In this document: positions 29,323-38,124 of the stretch, one piece after another
Numbering within the stretch: the first letter of the stretch is position 1
Layout of the letters: each line of letters starts with the position of its first letter
From: Dyella sp. BiH032
Lineage (GTDB): Bacteria > Pseudomonadota > Gammaproteobacteria > Xanthomonadales > Rhodanobacteraceae
Assembly (NCBI RefSeq): GCF_031954525.1
Contig: NZ_CP134867.1
Span: 2,728,001 to 2,792,000, forward strand
Direction of reading: 5' to 3'
DNA: 64,000 nucleotides
Position numbers and translations under genes: made by a program
Notes under the pieces: generated by a model
What the model saw: the letters and a program-made list of their open reading frames with translations, nothing else
Told to the model about the DNA's origin: nothing
The model's database searches: none

Positions 29323-30366
29323 TCAAGAGCCCGTCTGCCGCGCCACGCCATGGCTGTCCGCCGCGGCCATCGGCGCATTCGCCGCCCGGGTCGGTGTTGC
29401 CGGTGCTGGATAAAACTGCGTCGCCCAGCGACGGAAGATCGGATACGGCCCGCTGCCGGCCGCTGGTTCCGCATATCTCGAATAATCGCGATGACTCCAC
29501 ACCATGATGTCTTCCTTGAAGACCGGCACCAGCCAGAGCCGGTGCAGCGTGCGCGACAGCACAGCGTAGATCGCGTGTCGCAGGAACGGTGGCCACTTGG
29601 CCAGCCACGAGAAGCGAAAAGAGATGCCGTCGCGGAAAGTCCACTGCATCGGTGCGACCTGCACGCCGCAAGCGAAGATCTTCGCCTCCAGGCCAAGCGA
29701 CTTCATTTCGTGGTCCGAGGAAACACAGCCTAGTCCGTGCACGCCGATCAGCGTGCGCCAGCGGATGCCTTTCCAGGCCATGTCCACATGCATTGAAATG
29801 CGCGGACCATCGACTAGCGGTGCATGCGGCGACATGTCCGTCCAGCGATGCAGCGCGCCGAAATGCTCGATGTCATAGCCGTTCTCAGGCAGGTTCTGCA
29901 TCAGTCCGCGCAGCGTGTAGCTACGGCCGACCGGTACCGAGAAGCCGTCCATGTCCACCTCGGGCAGCTCCCAGGTGGGCGCCAGGCCCTTCGCGTTCTG
30001 CCACACGAAGACGAAGCCGTTCCATTCGCGCACATGCCAGGTGCGCAGCGCCGCGCGGCGACCGCCTTCGGCCTGGCCGGCACGCACGCAGCGCCCATCC
30101 TGCCCATAGGCGTAATGATGGAAGGGGCAGACCAGATTTTCGCCCTCCACGGTGCCGCCATGCCCGAGGTGTGCGCCCTGGTGCGGGCAATGCGCATCGG
30201 TGGCGCGGACCTGTCCGGAGCGCGTGCGGTACAACACCACGTCACGGCCCATGAAGGGTGTGGTCAGTACGCTGCCCGGCTTTAGTTCGCGAGAAAAGCA
30301 CAGCGCGAACCACCCATCGGGATACGGCAGTGGCGAAGCCTCTTCGGCATGGTGCACGGCATTCAT
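29323..30366 (-). CDS. Rieske non-haem iron oxygenase (terpene cluster, Rieske B)
   Basis: A 347-residue oxygenase. The Rieske [2Fe-2S] ligands are CPHQGAHLG (Cys, His) and CPFHHYAY (Cys, His), near residues 60-85. The mononuclear iron site is D-x2-H-x4-H in ENGYDIEHFGALH near residue 168. The opening PYPDGWFALCFSRELKPGSV resembles Neverland/DAF-36 (cholesterol 7-desaturase) and KshA-type oxygenases, which act on polycyclic isoprenoids. It is the last gene of the minus-strand arm, 19 bp after the other Rieske gene. It most likely hydroxylates or desaturates the terpene skeleton, with electrons from a ferredoxin system. Confidence 0.88.
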   Translation of the reverse strand: MNAVHHAEEASPLPYPDGWFALCFSRELKPGSVLTTPFMGRDVVLYRTRSGQVRATDAHCPHQGAHLGHGGTVEGENLVCPFHHYAYGQDGRCVRAGQAEGGRRAALRTWHVREWNGFVFVWQNAKGLAPTWELPEVDMDGFSVPVGRSYTLRGLMQNLPENGYDIEHFGALHRWTDMSPHAPLVDGPRISMHVDMAWKGIRWRTLIGVHGLGCVSSDHEMKSLGLEAKIFACGVQVAPMQWTFRDGISFRFSWLAKWPPFLRHAIYAVLSRTLHRLWLVPVFKEDIMVWSHRDYSRYAEPAAGSGPYPIFRRWATQFYPAPATPTRAANAPMAAADSHGVARQTGS

Positions 30367-30385
30367 TCTTCCCTCCCCTCGTATC

Positions 30386-31417
30386 TCACGCAGACCCCCT
30401 TTCCTGCTGCGCTAGGTGGCGCATGCGGCTCGCCTCCGCGATATCGCCGTAGAACTGCGCGGCCCAGCGCCGGAACATCGCGATCGGCATTTCGCCTGGC
30501 ATCAGCGTGGGGCGCTGGTCGTAGTCGCGTGCATCCCAGATGGCAAGGTCCCGCTTGAACTGCGGGACAAACCAAAAGCGATGCGCCAGGTCGACCAGCA
30601 CGGTGTGGATGGCGTGCCGCAGTGGCCGCGGCCACCTTGCCAGCCGGGCCACGCGCAGGGCGACGAGCTCGCGGCAGGACCATCGCTGCGCGTCCAGTTG
30701 CGTGGGAAAAAGGATCACCCGCGCGTGCAACCCCAGGCGCGGCAGCAGCATCTGCGCCGCCATGCAACCTAGCCCGTGCATGGTAATGTCCAGCCGCATG
30801 GGCTGGCCGAGTAGCACCATGTCCGCGCCCATCGTCATGCGGTGCCCTGCGACCGTCGGTGGATCCAGCACCGGATCGGACCAGCCGTGCACCGGGCTGA
30901 AGTGGTTCACGTCGACGCCGTTCTCGGCCGGGTTCTGCAGGCTGCCGTGCAGGACATGCCCGTGCCCGCGCGGCGGCGAATAACCGCTCATATCGATGGA
31001 CGGCAACTCCCAGGCCGGCGGCCGGTTCGCGCGATCGTGCCAGACCATGATCAGGCCATTCCATTCGCGCACCGGCCAATGGCGCAGAACCGCCGCGGGC
31101 GGCTTGCCGCCCACCCTGGAACAGCGCCCCTCGGTGTCGAAGCGAAGATGATGGAAGGGGCAGACCAGATGCTCGCCATCGACCGCGCCTCCACGTCCCA
31201 GGTGCGCGCCGAGATGCGGGCAATGCGGATCCACCGCCTTCGCCTCACCCTTCGCCGTCCGGTACAGCACCACCTCCCTCCCATTGAAAGGCACGGTCTG
31301 TACGGATCCGATCTTCACCTCTCGACCGAAAGCCACGGCGAACCAGCCGTCGGGGAACGACGAAGGTGCGGTTTCGCCGGATCGCTTGCGCTGCGCCGCC
31401 ACGGTCGGTTGATTCAT
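30386..31417 (-). CDS. Rieske non-haem iron oxygenase (terpene cluster, Rieske A)
   Basis: A 343-residue paralogue of its neighbour. The Rieske motifs are CPHLGAHLG and CPFHHLRF (residues about 66-91), and the catalytic iron site is ENGVDVNHFSPVH near residue 170. The start SSFPDGWFAVAFGREVKIG has the Neverland-like signature. It begins 9 bp after the terpene synthase stop and is followed 19 bp later by Rieske B, so it is clearly part of the same transcript. It is expected to oxidise the terpene or methylated terpene made by the upstream enzymes; position and order of action are unknown. Confidence 0.88.
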   Translation of the reverse strand: MNQPTVAAQRKRSGETAPSSFPDGWFAVAFGREVKIGSVQTVPFNGREVVLYRTAKGEAKAVDPHCPHLGAHLGRGGAVDGEHLVCPFHHLRFDTEGRCSRVGGKPPAAVLRHWPVREWNGLIMVWHDRANRPPAWELPSIDMSGYSPPRGHGHVLHGSLQNPAENGVDVNHFSPVHGWSDPVLDPPTVAGHRMTMGADMVLLGQPMRLDITMHGLGCMAAQMLLPRLGLHARVILFPTQLDAQRWSCRELVALRVARLARWPRPLRHAIHTVLVDLAHRFWFVPQFKRDLAIWDARDYDQRPTLMPGEMPIAMFRRWAAQFYGDIAEASRMRHLAQQERGSA

Positions 31418-31426
31418 GGGGGTCTC

Positions 31427-32416
31427 CTAACCATCGCCGACGCGATAGCGCGCGCTGAACTCGTGGAACGCTGCATTTCCCGAACTCATATGGGCGAGTT
31501 CGGTCACGTAGGCCTGCACGTCCGGACGGCCGCCGAGCGGCCCTGCCAGGACCCTGGCGCTTGCCGCGAGCAGCCGCTCTTCGTTGCGTTCGCAAAGCCC
31601 GGAGAGGTGTTGCAGTGCCTGCGTGGCATCCAGTCCCAACTCGCGTGAAAGTACCCACACGGCGTTGAAACGCTCTTGCTTCGCCGCCTCCTTGCGGAAC
31701 GAGAAAAGATCGTTGACCAGAATGACCGAGTCGATCGTAGCGTCACGTACTTCCCATAGCGCCGGATCGCGTTCGAACGCCGACGTCATGTCCACGTCGA
31801 TGGCGTACTCCGTCAGCATGGTGATCCAGTGACCGAACCCCTCGATGCGGCGCAATGCGAGGTATGCCGCCAGCGATAGACGGTCGACATCGATCGCGGT
31901 CGACTCCGCCTGCATGGCGATCTGTTCGGCGATGCTGGCGGCCAGCCGGCGCCACACCGCTGGCCTCGCCGCGAGCTGCGGGCGCATCGGCGCGAGGGCA
32001 TCGTGCAGCAACTGCGCCGAGGGAAACGCCGCCGGCGGCTGCACCCCATGCAGCGCCTCCTCGAAGTGCAAGCGCAGCGCGGCACTCTCCTTCTCCATGC
32101 CAGGGCGCGCCAGCGGGGTAAAGGCGTCATCCATCACCGTGGTGACGTTCATCATTCTCCCGATCGTATAGATCCGGTCCGGCAGTGCGTGCGGGTAACA
32201 CAGGAGGCCATAGGCGGGAATGCGCTGCGCTATGAATTTCCTGGCCATCCGTTCATCGCCGAAATGGCGCAGGATGTACGGCCAGTCATCCTGCGCGAGA
32301 CGGCGCTCAATCGCCTCGTGCTGCGGATGCCACGCCGGCTTCAGGGTCAAGCGTGGCGCGACGAAGGGAAAATGGCCGACGGCCGCATCCGGGCAAGGCA
32401 TGGCCTGGGTTTGCAT
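31427..32416 (-). CDS. Class I terpene synthase (minus-arm cyclase)
   Basis: A 329-residue terpene cyclase of the bacterial family-2 type. The aspartate-rich motif is VMDDAFTPL; the acidic residue usually three positions on is replaced by Thr. The NSE/DTE motif is intact: VNDLFSFRKEAAKQERFNAV. The N-terminal FPFVAPRLTLKPAWHPQHE matches the family's opening. Length is normal (about 330). It follows the methyltransferase by 54 bp, so it may cyclise a methylated diphosphate. I use the ATG at 32416, with GGAG ten bases upstream; an in-frame TTG at 32440 is the alternative. Confidence 0.88.
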   Translation of the reverse strand: MQTQAMPCPDAAVGHFPFVAPRLTLKPAWHPQHEAIERRLAQDDWPYILRHFGDERMARKFIAQRIPAYGLLCYPHALPDRIYTIGRMMNVTTVMDDAFTPLARPGMEKESAALRLHFEEALHGVQPPAAFPSAQLLHDALAPMRPQLAARPAVWRRLAASIAEQIAMQAESTAIDVDRLSLAAYLALRRIEGFGHWITMLTEYAIDVDMTSAFERDPALWEVRDATIDSVILVNDLFSFRKEAAKQERFNAVWVLSRELGLDATQALQHLSGLCERNEERLLAASARVLAGPLGGRPDVQAYVTELAHMSSGNAAFHEFSARYRVGDG

Positions 32417-32470
32417 GGAGAACGATCTCCGTTGACGCAATGGACGTGGGGTCTGAGGCTGCGACGATAT

Positions 32471-33415
32471 TCAGTCCGGCTTGCGGGCGATCACGCTGTA
32501 GGTCGACACCTTGTTCTTGATCAGCGCCACCGACCAGTTTTCGGCAAGCACGCGCAACTCCTCCAGTGGAGGCGGAATGTTGTCCGCGGTGAAATGGCGC
32601 TCGATGTTGGCACGGGAATCCATCAACCAGCGCGCCACGTCGATATTGGACGGCAGTACGCGCATGTCCTGCACCGCGAAGCCGGCATCCTCCAGCACCT
32701 GGCGGAAATAAGCCGGCGTCTTGCGGTGCCGGCAGGCCAGGCGATCGACCTCGTCGTAGGTATCCGATTCGTAGCTTTCCGGCGCCTGGTTATAGAGGTT
32801 GTCAGAGATCACGACCTGTCCGCCCGGCGCGACGCGTGCGAACAGCTTGCGCATGGCGCGCTCGTACAGGTCGTCGGGAAAGTGCGAGATCACGCCGCGT
32901 ATGATCACCAGGTCGTAAGCGTCGTCTGGGTCCGGCAGCAGGTCCACGTCCTGTGCATTGCACAGATACAAATGAATGCGCTCGGACAGCTCGTGTCGTG
33001 CGTGGAAGTCCGCGCAATATTCCAGCTGTGTGCGGCTGACGTTGACGCCATCGAGGCGTCCGCATTCCGGAAACCTTTCCGCCAGATGCTTCAGGATGTA
33101 GCCCCAGCCGCAGCCGATATCCAGGATGCGGCGCAGCGGGCGCCGGTCCGCTGCTTCGAGACCGGCCATCCTCAGCTGGCGGTCGAAATAGCGGATGCCC
33201 GATTCGTCCAGAGAGATCGGCTGCGGAGAGGCCGGGTCGTCATACACGCCGAACTGGAACAGCAGGTAGTCACCGATGGCCTTCCGCCATTCTTCCGGGT
33301 TGTCCTGGTAGGTGTACTCCACCTTGGCCTGATAGGCGTTGCCGACGTTCCCCATGATGGGGGTGATAGGAAGGGCGCGTGGCGACGCAGGAAGTTGTTG
33401 GGCGGGGCGGCTCAT
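32471..33415 (-). CDS. SAM-dependent C-methyltransferase in the terpene cluster
   Basis: A 314-residue class I methyltransferase. The SAM-binding motif I is [17 protein letters not shown] near residue 97, with a [13 protein letters not shown] motif after it and [12 protein letters not shown] further on. This resembles the cyclopropane synthase/prenyl-diphosphate methyltransferase group (GPP 2-methyltransferase, FPP methyltransferase SodC). The N-terminal [20 protein letters not shown] block is also like that group. It sits between two terpene synthase genes in one operon, 15 bp after the first. Methylation of FPP or GPP before cyclisation is the favoured role; small-molecule O-methylation is an alternative. 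AGGGAG precedes the ATG by 6 nt. Confidence 0.8.
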   Translation of the reverse strand: MSRPAQQLPASPRALPITPIMGNVGNAYQAKVEYTYQDNPEEWRKAIGDYLLFQFGVYDDPASPQPISLDESGIRYFDRQLRMAGLEAADRRPLRRILDIGCGWGYILKHLAERFPECGRLDGVNVSRTQLEYCADFHARHELSERIHLYLCNAQDVDLLPDPDDAYDLVIIRGVISHFPDDLYERAMRKLFARVAPGGQVVISDNLYNQAPESYESDTYDEVDRLACRHRKTPAYFRQVLEDAGFAVQDMRVLPSNIDVARWLMDSRANIERHFTADNIPPPLEELRVLAENWSVALIKNKVSTYSVIARKPD

Positions 33416-33430
33416 GGGTATCTCCCTGAC

Positions 33431-34588
33431 TCATGGGGCGGTCTCGACGGGGGCGCGAACCCGGTCCGGCTCGCGGGGGAGGCGCAGTGCGGTATGCGTC
33501 TGCGATGGCGGAGGGCGGGTGGTCCGGGCGGACGCCGTCGGCGTCCCGAAAGGCGGGCGCCGCGCGGGGTCGTAACGCCACCACCATGCGATGGCCGGAA
33601 TGGGCGGTGCCAGGCGCCCGGCGTCGCGCGGAACATCGCTCCAGTGAGCGGCCTCCGGGGCGGGCGCCTGACCCGTACCCAGCGCCCATTCCGCCGATCC
33701 GCGCAACGCCAGCGCCAGATCGCCGGCGTAGCGCTGCAGCACCTTCGATGGCCCCTGCCCCAGCTGGTCGCTGAGGCGAAGGAACAAGCTCATGACCTGG
33801 TCCCGCAGCAGTAACGCCTGATGGTTGGCCTGCGGGAGATCGCAGCGATACTCGCGGCGCATCACTTCGACAAGGCTATCTTCGCTGCCGCTGCTGCGCT
33901 CCATCCGTTCGGCCTCGGCGAACTCCGTGTCGATGCCGAGCAGCAAGGCGACCATCTCTTCCAGGATCTGGACGCGCGGATCGGCGTGCCGCAGCGCCGT
34001 CACCTCATAGCGCCCTGCCGCCGAAATGATCGCGACGATGGCCGCCGGCCCGCCGCTGTGCATGCGCATGACCAGGTAATCGTTGAGCGAAGGCGCTTTC
34101 TTCCGGGCGAGATTGCCGACCCGCCACACCTCGCACATCAGCCAGCGGCGCACCTGTGCGACCCAGTGCTCGATCTGCGCCGGCCTGGCGAAACCGTTGA
34201 GGCGCAAGCGCAGATCCCAAATGGCCTTGGCATAGCGATGGCTGGCGGCGACCGTCACCTGCGGCGCCTCGATACAGCGCAGCAGCACCGACATGGCATC
34301 GATCAGTTCGCCGGGATGGCGTGCGAACGCGTGTTCCGCGCAGACCTCCTCGTCGAACGCCGCGCCCCATAGGCATAAGTCTGAAGCCCAGCGCAGCGGT
34401 TGCTCCGCGGCACAAGGCAGCATGTGCGCGGCCTTTCGTGCCACGCCGCTGCCGATGAGTCGCTGCCGCTGCGCGTCGTGCGGAAATAATCCGAAGCGCT
34501 CCATCCAGGCGACGGACTGCCGCTCCGCGGCGTGCATATGGATATTGATGGCATAAGGTAGCGGTAAAAATAAGGTATTCGACCTCAT
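33431..34588 (-). CDS. Terpene synthase-like protein with degenerate metal-binding motifs
   Basis: A 385-residue protein. The N-terminus (LFLPLPYAINIHMHAAERQ, WMERFGLFPHD) is plainly that of bacterial terpene synthases. The aspartate-rich site has become AAFDEEVCAEH. Where NDxxSxxxE is expected it reads LGIDTEFAEAER, so the Asn and Ser ligands are lost. A Pro/Arg-rich tail of about 80 residues follows (APEAAHWSDVPRD onwards). It is the first gene of the minus arm, with GGAG seven bases before the ATG at 34588. It may be a catalytically altered cyclase, a partner subunit, or a decaying gene, though its frame is intact. Confidence 0.72.
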   Translation of the reverse strand: MRSNTLFLPLPYAINIHMHAAERQSVAWMERFGLFPHDAQRQRLIGSGVARKAAHMLPCAAEQPLRWASDLCLWGAAFDEEVCAEHAFARHPGELIDAMSVLLRCIEAPQVTVAASHRYAKAIWDLRLRLNGFARPAQIEHWVAQVRRWLMCEVWRVGNLARKKAPSLNDYLVMRMHSGGPAAIVAIISAAGRYEVTALRHADPRVQILEEMVALLLGIDTEFAEAERMERSSGSEDSLVEVMRREYRCDLPQANHQALLLRDQVMSLFLRLSDQLGQGPSKVLQRYAGDLALALRGSAEWALGTGQAPAPEAAHWSDVPRDAGRLAPPIPAIAWWWRYDPARRPPFGTPTASARTTRPPPSQTHTALRLPREPDRVRAPVETAP

Positions 34589-35203
34589 CCATTAGCTCCG
34601 GCAACAACTGACCGTCGCTCTATTTAATAGGGCGATGGTTAATGGCTTGGAGTCAGGAGAGCATCCATGGCGAAGCCATCCAATAATGGCGTCGCGTCGG
34701 CTCTATGGGCTATTTGATAATGCCTGTTCGCTGCGGATAAAAGCCGTGAAGACCTGAATCATCGGATTTTCACGGACCACCCACATGATCTGGCGGATCC
34801 GAGTGTCGCGACCGCCGCCATGCACGAAACACAGCACTTCCCCTGGCCTGATGCTTCCCACGAGCTTTGGAAATTGAACTTAGTGCGCGCTTTGATCTGT
34901 GCATTGGTTCACACTTCAGGAAACGGGCGTTTGGTTTTATTTACCTGCCCGTTTTATTCGAGCCATTTGGTCGCCGCCTCGTGAGAATGTGGCATTTGCA
35001 GGTCGCATCGAGCGGATAACAAAGCCTCGGCCTGCGTCTAATTAATCCCGTCATTTTCCATCACGGCGCTTAATGCGCCGATGGGCGCATTCGCCCCCAA
35101 TTAATCGATGGAGCCCCTCCGGGTTCGATCGAGGGGGGTCTGCGCGTCCTCGCCACTGAACCCGGCCGCCGGCGTGAAGCGCGGCCAGACAGGGAGCGCC
35201 GTC
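34589..35203. promoter_or_regulatory. Divergent control region of the terpene cluster
   Basis: This 615-bp stretch is AT-richer than its neighbours and must hold promoters for both arms. Two adjacent hairpins lie before dxs: CGGCGC-TTAAT-GCGCCG (35064-35080) and GGGCG-CATT-CGCCC (35083-35096), flanked by ATTAATC on both sides (35041-35047 and 35100-35106). An inverted repeat AAACGGGC (34921-34928) / GCCCGTTT (34947-34954) has T-rich surroundings. Two short coding-like stretches on the minus strand (34703-34879 and about 34963-35043) look like remnants. No regulator gene is present in the cluster. Confidence 0.6.
34703..34879 (-). pseudogene. Short coding-like remnant or small ORF
   Basis: On the minus strand a frame of nearly 60 codons runs to a TAG at 34705-34703 and includes RPGEVLCFVHGGGRDTRIRQ and MWVVRENPMIQVFTAFIRSE. 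Its third codon positions are mostly G or C, like real genes here, but there is no ribosome binding site and I recognise no family. Another open stretch, closing with the residues MPHSHEAATKWLE, lies about 80 bp upstream. Both may be leftovers of a gene that once sat here. Confidence 0.3.
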
Positions 35204-37150
35204 ATGTACGACCTGCTGCAGACCATCAACACGCCCGCCGATCTGCGTCGCCTGCCGCGCGACGCCCTGCACCAGCTCGCTGGCGAACTGCGTGCCTTCG
35301 TACTGGAAAGCGTATCGGCCACCGGGGGCCACCTCTCATCGAATCTCGGCAGCATCGAGCTGACGATCGCTCTGCACTATGTGTTCGACACGCCGGACGA
35401 TCGCCTCGTGTGGGACGTAGGCCACCAATCGTATCCCCACAAGATCCTCACCGGGCGTCGCGAATCGATGGCCGGCCTGCGGCAGTTCGGCGGCATCTCC
35501 GGCTTCCCGCGGCGCAGCGAGTCCGAATACGACACGTTCGGCACCGCACACTCCAGCACCGCCATATCGGCGTCGCTCGGCATGGCCCATGGCGCGCGCA
35601 TCAAACAGGAGTCGCGGCATTGCGTGGCCGTGGTGGGCGACGGCGCGTTGAGCGCCGGCATGGCCTTCGAGGCGATGAACAACGCCGGAGTGGCAGAAGA
35701 CCTGCCGCTACTGGTGGTGCTCAACGACAACGACATGTCGATCTCGCCGCCAGTCGGCGCGCTGCGCTACTGCTTCGGGCGCCTGATCGCCAGCCGTTTC
35801 TACGCGCAGGCCAGGCGGCAGGCGCAGTACGCCTTGCGCGGCATCCCGCCGATCCGGCGCCTCGCCGGCCGGCTCGAGGCTCAAGTCAAAGGCTTGGTCA
35901 CACCCTCCACCTTGTTCGAGGAGTTCGGCTTCCACTACACCGGCCCCATCGACGGCCACGACCTGGACGCCCTGATCGATGCGCTGCAGAACCTGCGGCA
36001 GCAACCGGGCCCGCAGTGGCTGCATGTCGTGACGCAGAAAGGCCACGGCTACAAACTGGCCGAAGCCGACCCTGTCCAGTACCACGGCCCGGGCAAGTTC
36101 GATCCCAAGGTCGGGCTGACGGCGTCCGGTGGCGGCGGCAAGCCCAGCTACACCCAGGTGTTTTCGCAATGGGTCTGCGACGAAGCGGCGCTCGATCCGC
36201 GCGTGGTCGCCATCACGCCAGCGATGCGCGAGGGCTCCGGTCTGGTCGAATTCGAGAAACGCCATCCCGACCGCTACTTCGACGTTGCCATCGCCGAACA
36301 GCACGCCGTGACCTTCGCGGCGGGCCTCGCCACCGAAGGCCTGCGCCCGGTCGTGGCGATCTATTCGACCTTTCTGCAGCGCGGCTACGACCAGCTGATT
36401 CACGATGTGGCGCTGCAGAACCTGCCGGTGGCTTTCGCCATCGACCGCGCCGGCATCGTGGGCGCCGACGGCGCCACGCACATGGGCGCGTTCGACCTGG
36501 CCTATCTGCGCTGCGTGCCGAACATGGTGGTGATGGCGGCCAGCGACGAGAACGAATGCCGACAGATGCTGCACACCGCCGTCCAGCACGACGGCCCCTG
36601 CGCCGTGCGCTATCCGCGGGGCACCGGCCCGGGCGTCGCCATCGAGCAGGCGATGTCCTGCCTGCCCATCGGCAAGGGCGAGATTCGGCGCATGTCGAAT
36701 GCGCGCTCCGGACAGCGCATCGCCATCCTCGCTTTCGGCTCGATGGTCGCGCCCAGCCTGGCGGCCGCCGAAGCACTGGACGCCACGGTCGCCAACATGC
36801 GCTTCGTCAAACCGCTGGATGAGGCCTTGTTGCGCCATCTCGCGCAGACCCACGACGCCTTGGTCACGGTCGAGGAAGGTTGCCTGATGGGCGGCGCCGG
36901 CTCGGCCTGCCTGGAGTATCTCGCTACCGAAGGTCTTTCCGTCCGAATCCTGCGGCTGGGGTTGCCCGACGAGTTCGTCGAACACGGCGACCCCGCGACG
37001 CTGCTCGCCCTGTACGGACTCGACGCGGCGGGCATCCGCCTGCGCATCGAACGGTTCGTCGACGGCCTGGCGTCGCCAGCCGCGCCCTTCCCGCCCCATC
37101 ACCACGCCCGACCTTTGCGCGCGGTTGCACGGGAGGCCATCGGGCCATGA
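35204..37150 (+). CDS. dxs: 1-deoxy-D-xylulose-5-phosphate synthase
   Basis: A 648-residue thiamine-diphosphate enzyme making DXP from pyruvate and glyceraldehyde 3-phosphate, the first and flux-controlling step of the MEP pathway. The TPP site is [20 protein letters not shown], with [15 protein letters not shown] after it. The transketolase-like middle domain has [18 protein letters not shown] and the C-terminal domain [23 protein letters not shown] precedes the ATG at 35204 by 7 nt; an open extension upstream to 35108 lacks family sequence. It is the first gene of the plus arm. A separate housekeeping copy elsewhere is expected. Confidence 0.95.
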   Translation: MYDLLQTINTPADLRRLPRDALHQLAGELRAFVLESVSATGGHLSSNLGSIELTIALHYVFDTPDDRLVWDVGHQSYPHKILTGRRESMAGLRQFGGISGFPRRSESEYDTFGTAHSSTAISASLGMAHGARIKQESRHCVAVVGDGALSAGMAFEAMNNAGVAEDLPLLVVLNDNDMSISPPVGALRYCFGRLIASRFYAQARRQAQYALRGIPPIRRLAGRLEAQVKGLVTPSTLFEEFGFHYTGPIDGHDLDALIDALQNLRQQPGPQWLHVVTQKGHGYKLAEADPVQYHGPGKFDPKVGLTASGGGGKPSYTQVFSQWVCDEAALDPRVVAITPAMREGSGLVEFEKRHPDRYFDVAIAEQHAVTFAAGLATEGLRPVVAIYSTFLQRGYDQLIHDVALQNLPVAFAIDRAGIVGADGATHMGAFDLAYLRCVPNMVVMAASDENECRQMLHTAVQHDGPCAVRYPRGTGPGVAIEQAMSCLPIGKGEIRRMSNARSGQRIAILAFGSMVAPSLAAAEALDATVANMRFVKPLDEALLRHLAQTHDALVTVEEGCLMGGAGSACLEYLATEGLSVRILRLGLPDEFVEHGDPATLLALYGLDAAGIRLRIERFVDGLASPAAPFPPHHHARPLRAVAREAIGP

Positions 37151-37191
37151 ATGCGACGCAGAGCCACACATTCCCCACGGAGGTTCGAGTC

Positions 37192-38124
37192 ATGCGCGTC
37201 ATCCTCGCCCAGCCCCGCGGCTTCTGTGCCGGCGTGGTCCGCGCCATCGATACCGTCGAGCACGCCCTGCAGCGCCACGGCGCGCCGGTCTACGTGCGCC
37301 ACGAGATCGTGCACAACAAGCACGTGGTGAACAGCCTCAAGGCGAAAGGCGCGATCTTCGTCGAGGAACTGGACGAAGTGCCCGCCGACGCCGTGGCCGT
37401 GTTCAGCGCGCACGGCGTCAGCGCGGCGGTGGAAAACGACGCGAGGCATCGCGAGCTGCGCGTGCTGGACGCTACCTGTCCGCTGGTCAGCAAGGTCCAT
37501 GATCAGGGCCGCCGCTACGCGGCCAGGGGCTACGCGCTGATCCTGATCGGGCACGCCAACCATCCGGAGGTGATCGGCACCATGGGCCAGATCCCGGTGC
37601 CGGTGGCGCTGGTACAGAACAAAGCCGACGTCGCGGCACTCACCTTCCCCGCCGACGCGCCACTGGCCTACATCACACAAACCACGCTGAGCGTGGACGA
37701 CACGCGAGACATCATCGAGGCGCTGAAGGCGCGCTATCCAAACATCGTCGGCCCAAGCACGCGCGACATCTGTTATGCCACGCAGAACCGCCAGGTCGCC
37801 GCCAGGGAGCTGGCCAGGATGGCCGACGTAGTGCTGGTAGTCGGCTCGCCGAACAGTTCCAATTCGCTGCGCCTGCGCGAAATCGCGGCAGAGGCAGGCA
37901 CGCCCAGCTACCTGCTCACCGACGGCGGCGACCTGCGCCCGGAATGGGTGCGCGCCGCCCGTACGGTCGGCGTCACCGCCGGCGCCTCCGCGCCCGAATC
38001 GATGGTGGAAGACGTGATCGCCGCGCTGCGCCGGATCGCGCCAGTCGAACTGTCCATCATGGACGGGCGCCAGGAGAAGGCGGTGTTTCCACTGCCGGCG
38101 CCGCTGCTGGAGCAAGCCTCATGA
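37192..38124 (+). CDS. ispH: 4-hydroxy-3-methylbut-2-enyl diphosphate reductase
   Basis: A 310-residue iron-sulfur enzyme producing IPP and DMAPP in the last MEP step. The three cluster cysteines are in [25 protein letters not shown] and [11 protein letters not shown], and the conserved EIVHNKHVV and [10 protein letters not shown] blocks are present. The start at 37192 has GGAGG eight bases upstream and gives the normal N-terminus [11 protein letters not shown]; an in-frame ATG at 37147 that overlaps the dxs stop would add 15 residues. Its stop overlaps ispG. Confidence 0.95.
   Translation: MRVILAQPRGFCAGVVRAIDTVEHALQRHGAPVYVRHEIVHNKHVVNSLKAKGAIFVEELDEVPADAVAVFSAHGVSAAVENDARHRELRVLDATCPLVSKVHDQGRRYAARGYALILIGHANHPEVIGTMGQIPVPVALVQNKADVAALTFPADAPLAYITQTTLSVDDTRDIIEALKARYPNIVGPSTRDICYATQNRQVAARELARMADVVLVVGSPNSSNSLRLREIAAEAGTPSYLLTDGGDLRPEWVRAARTVGVTAGASAPESMVEDVIAALRRIAPVELSIMDGRQEKAVFPLPAPLLEQAS

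Noticed and set aside
35010..35022. GAGCGGATAACAA, identical to 13 bases of the E. coli lac operator
   Set aside because: Only one half of the operator is present, no symmetric partner and no LacI-family gene nearby; likely chance.
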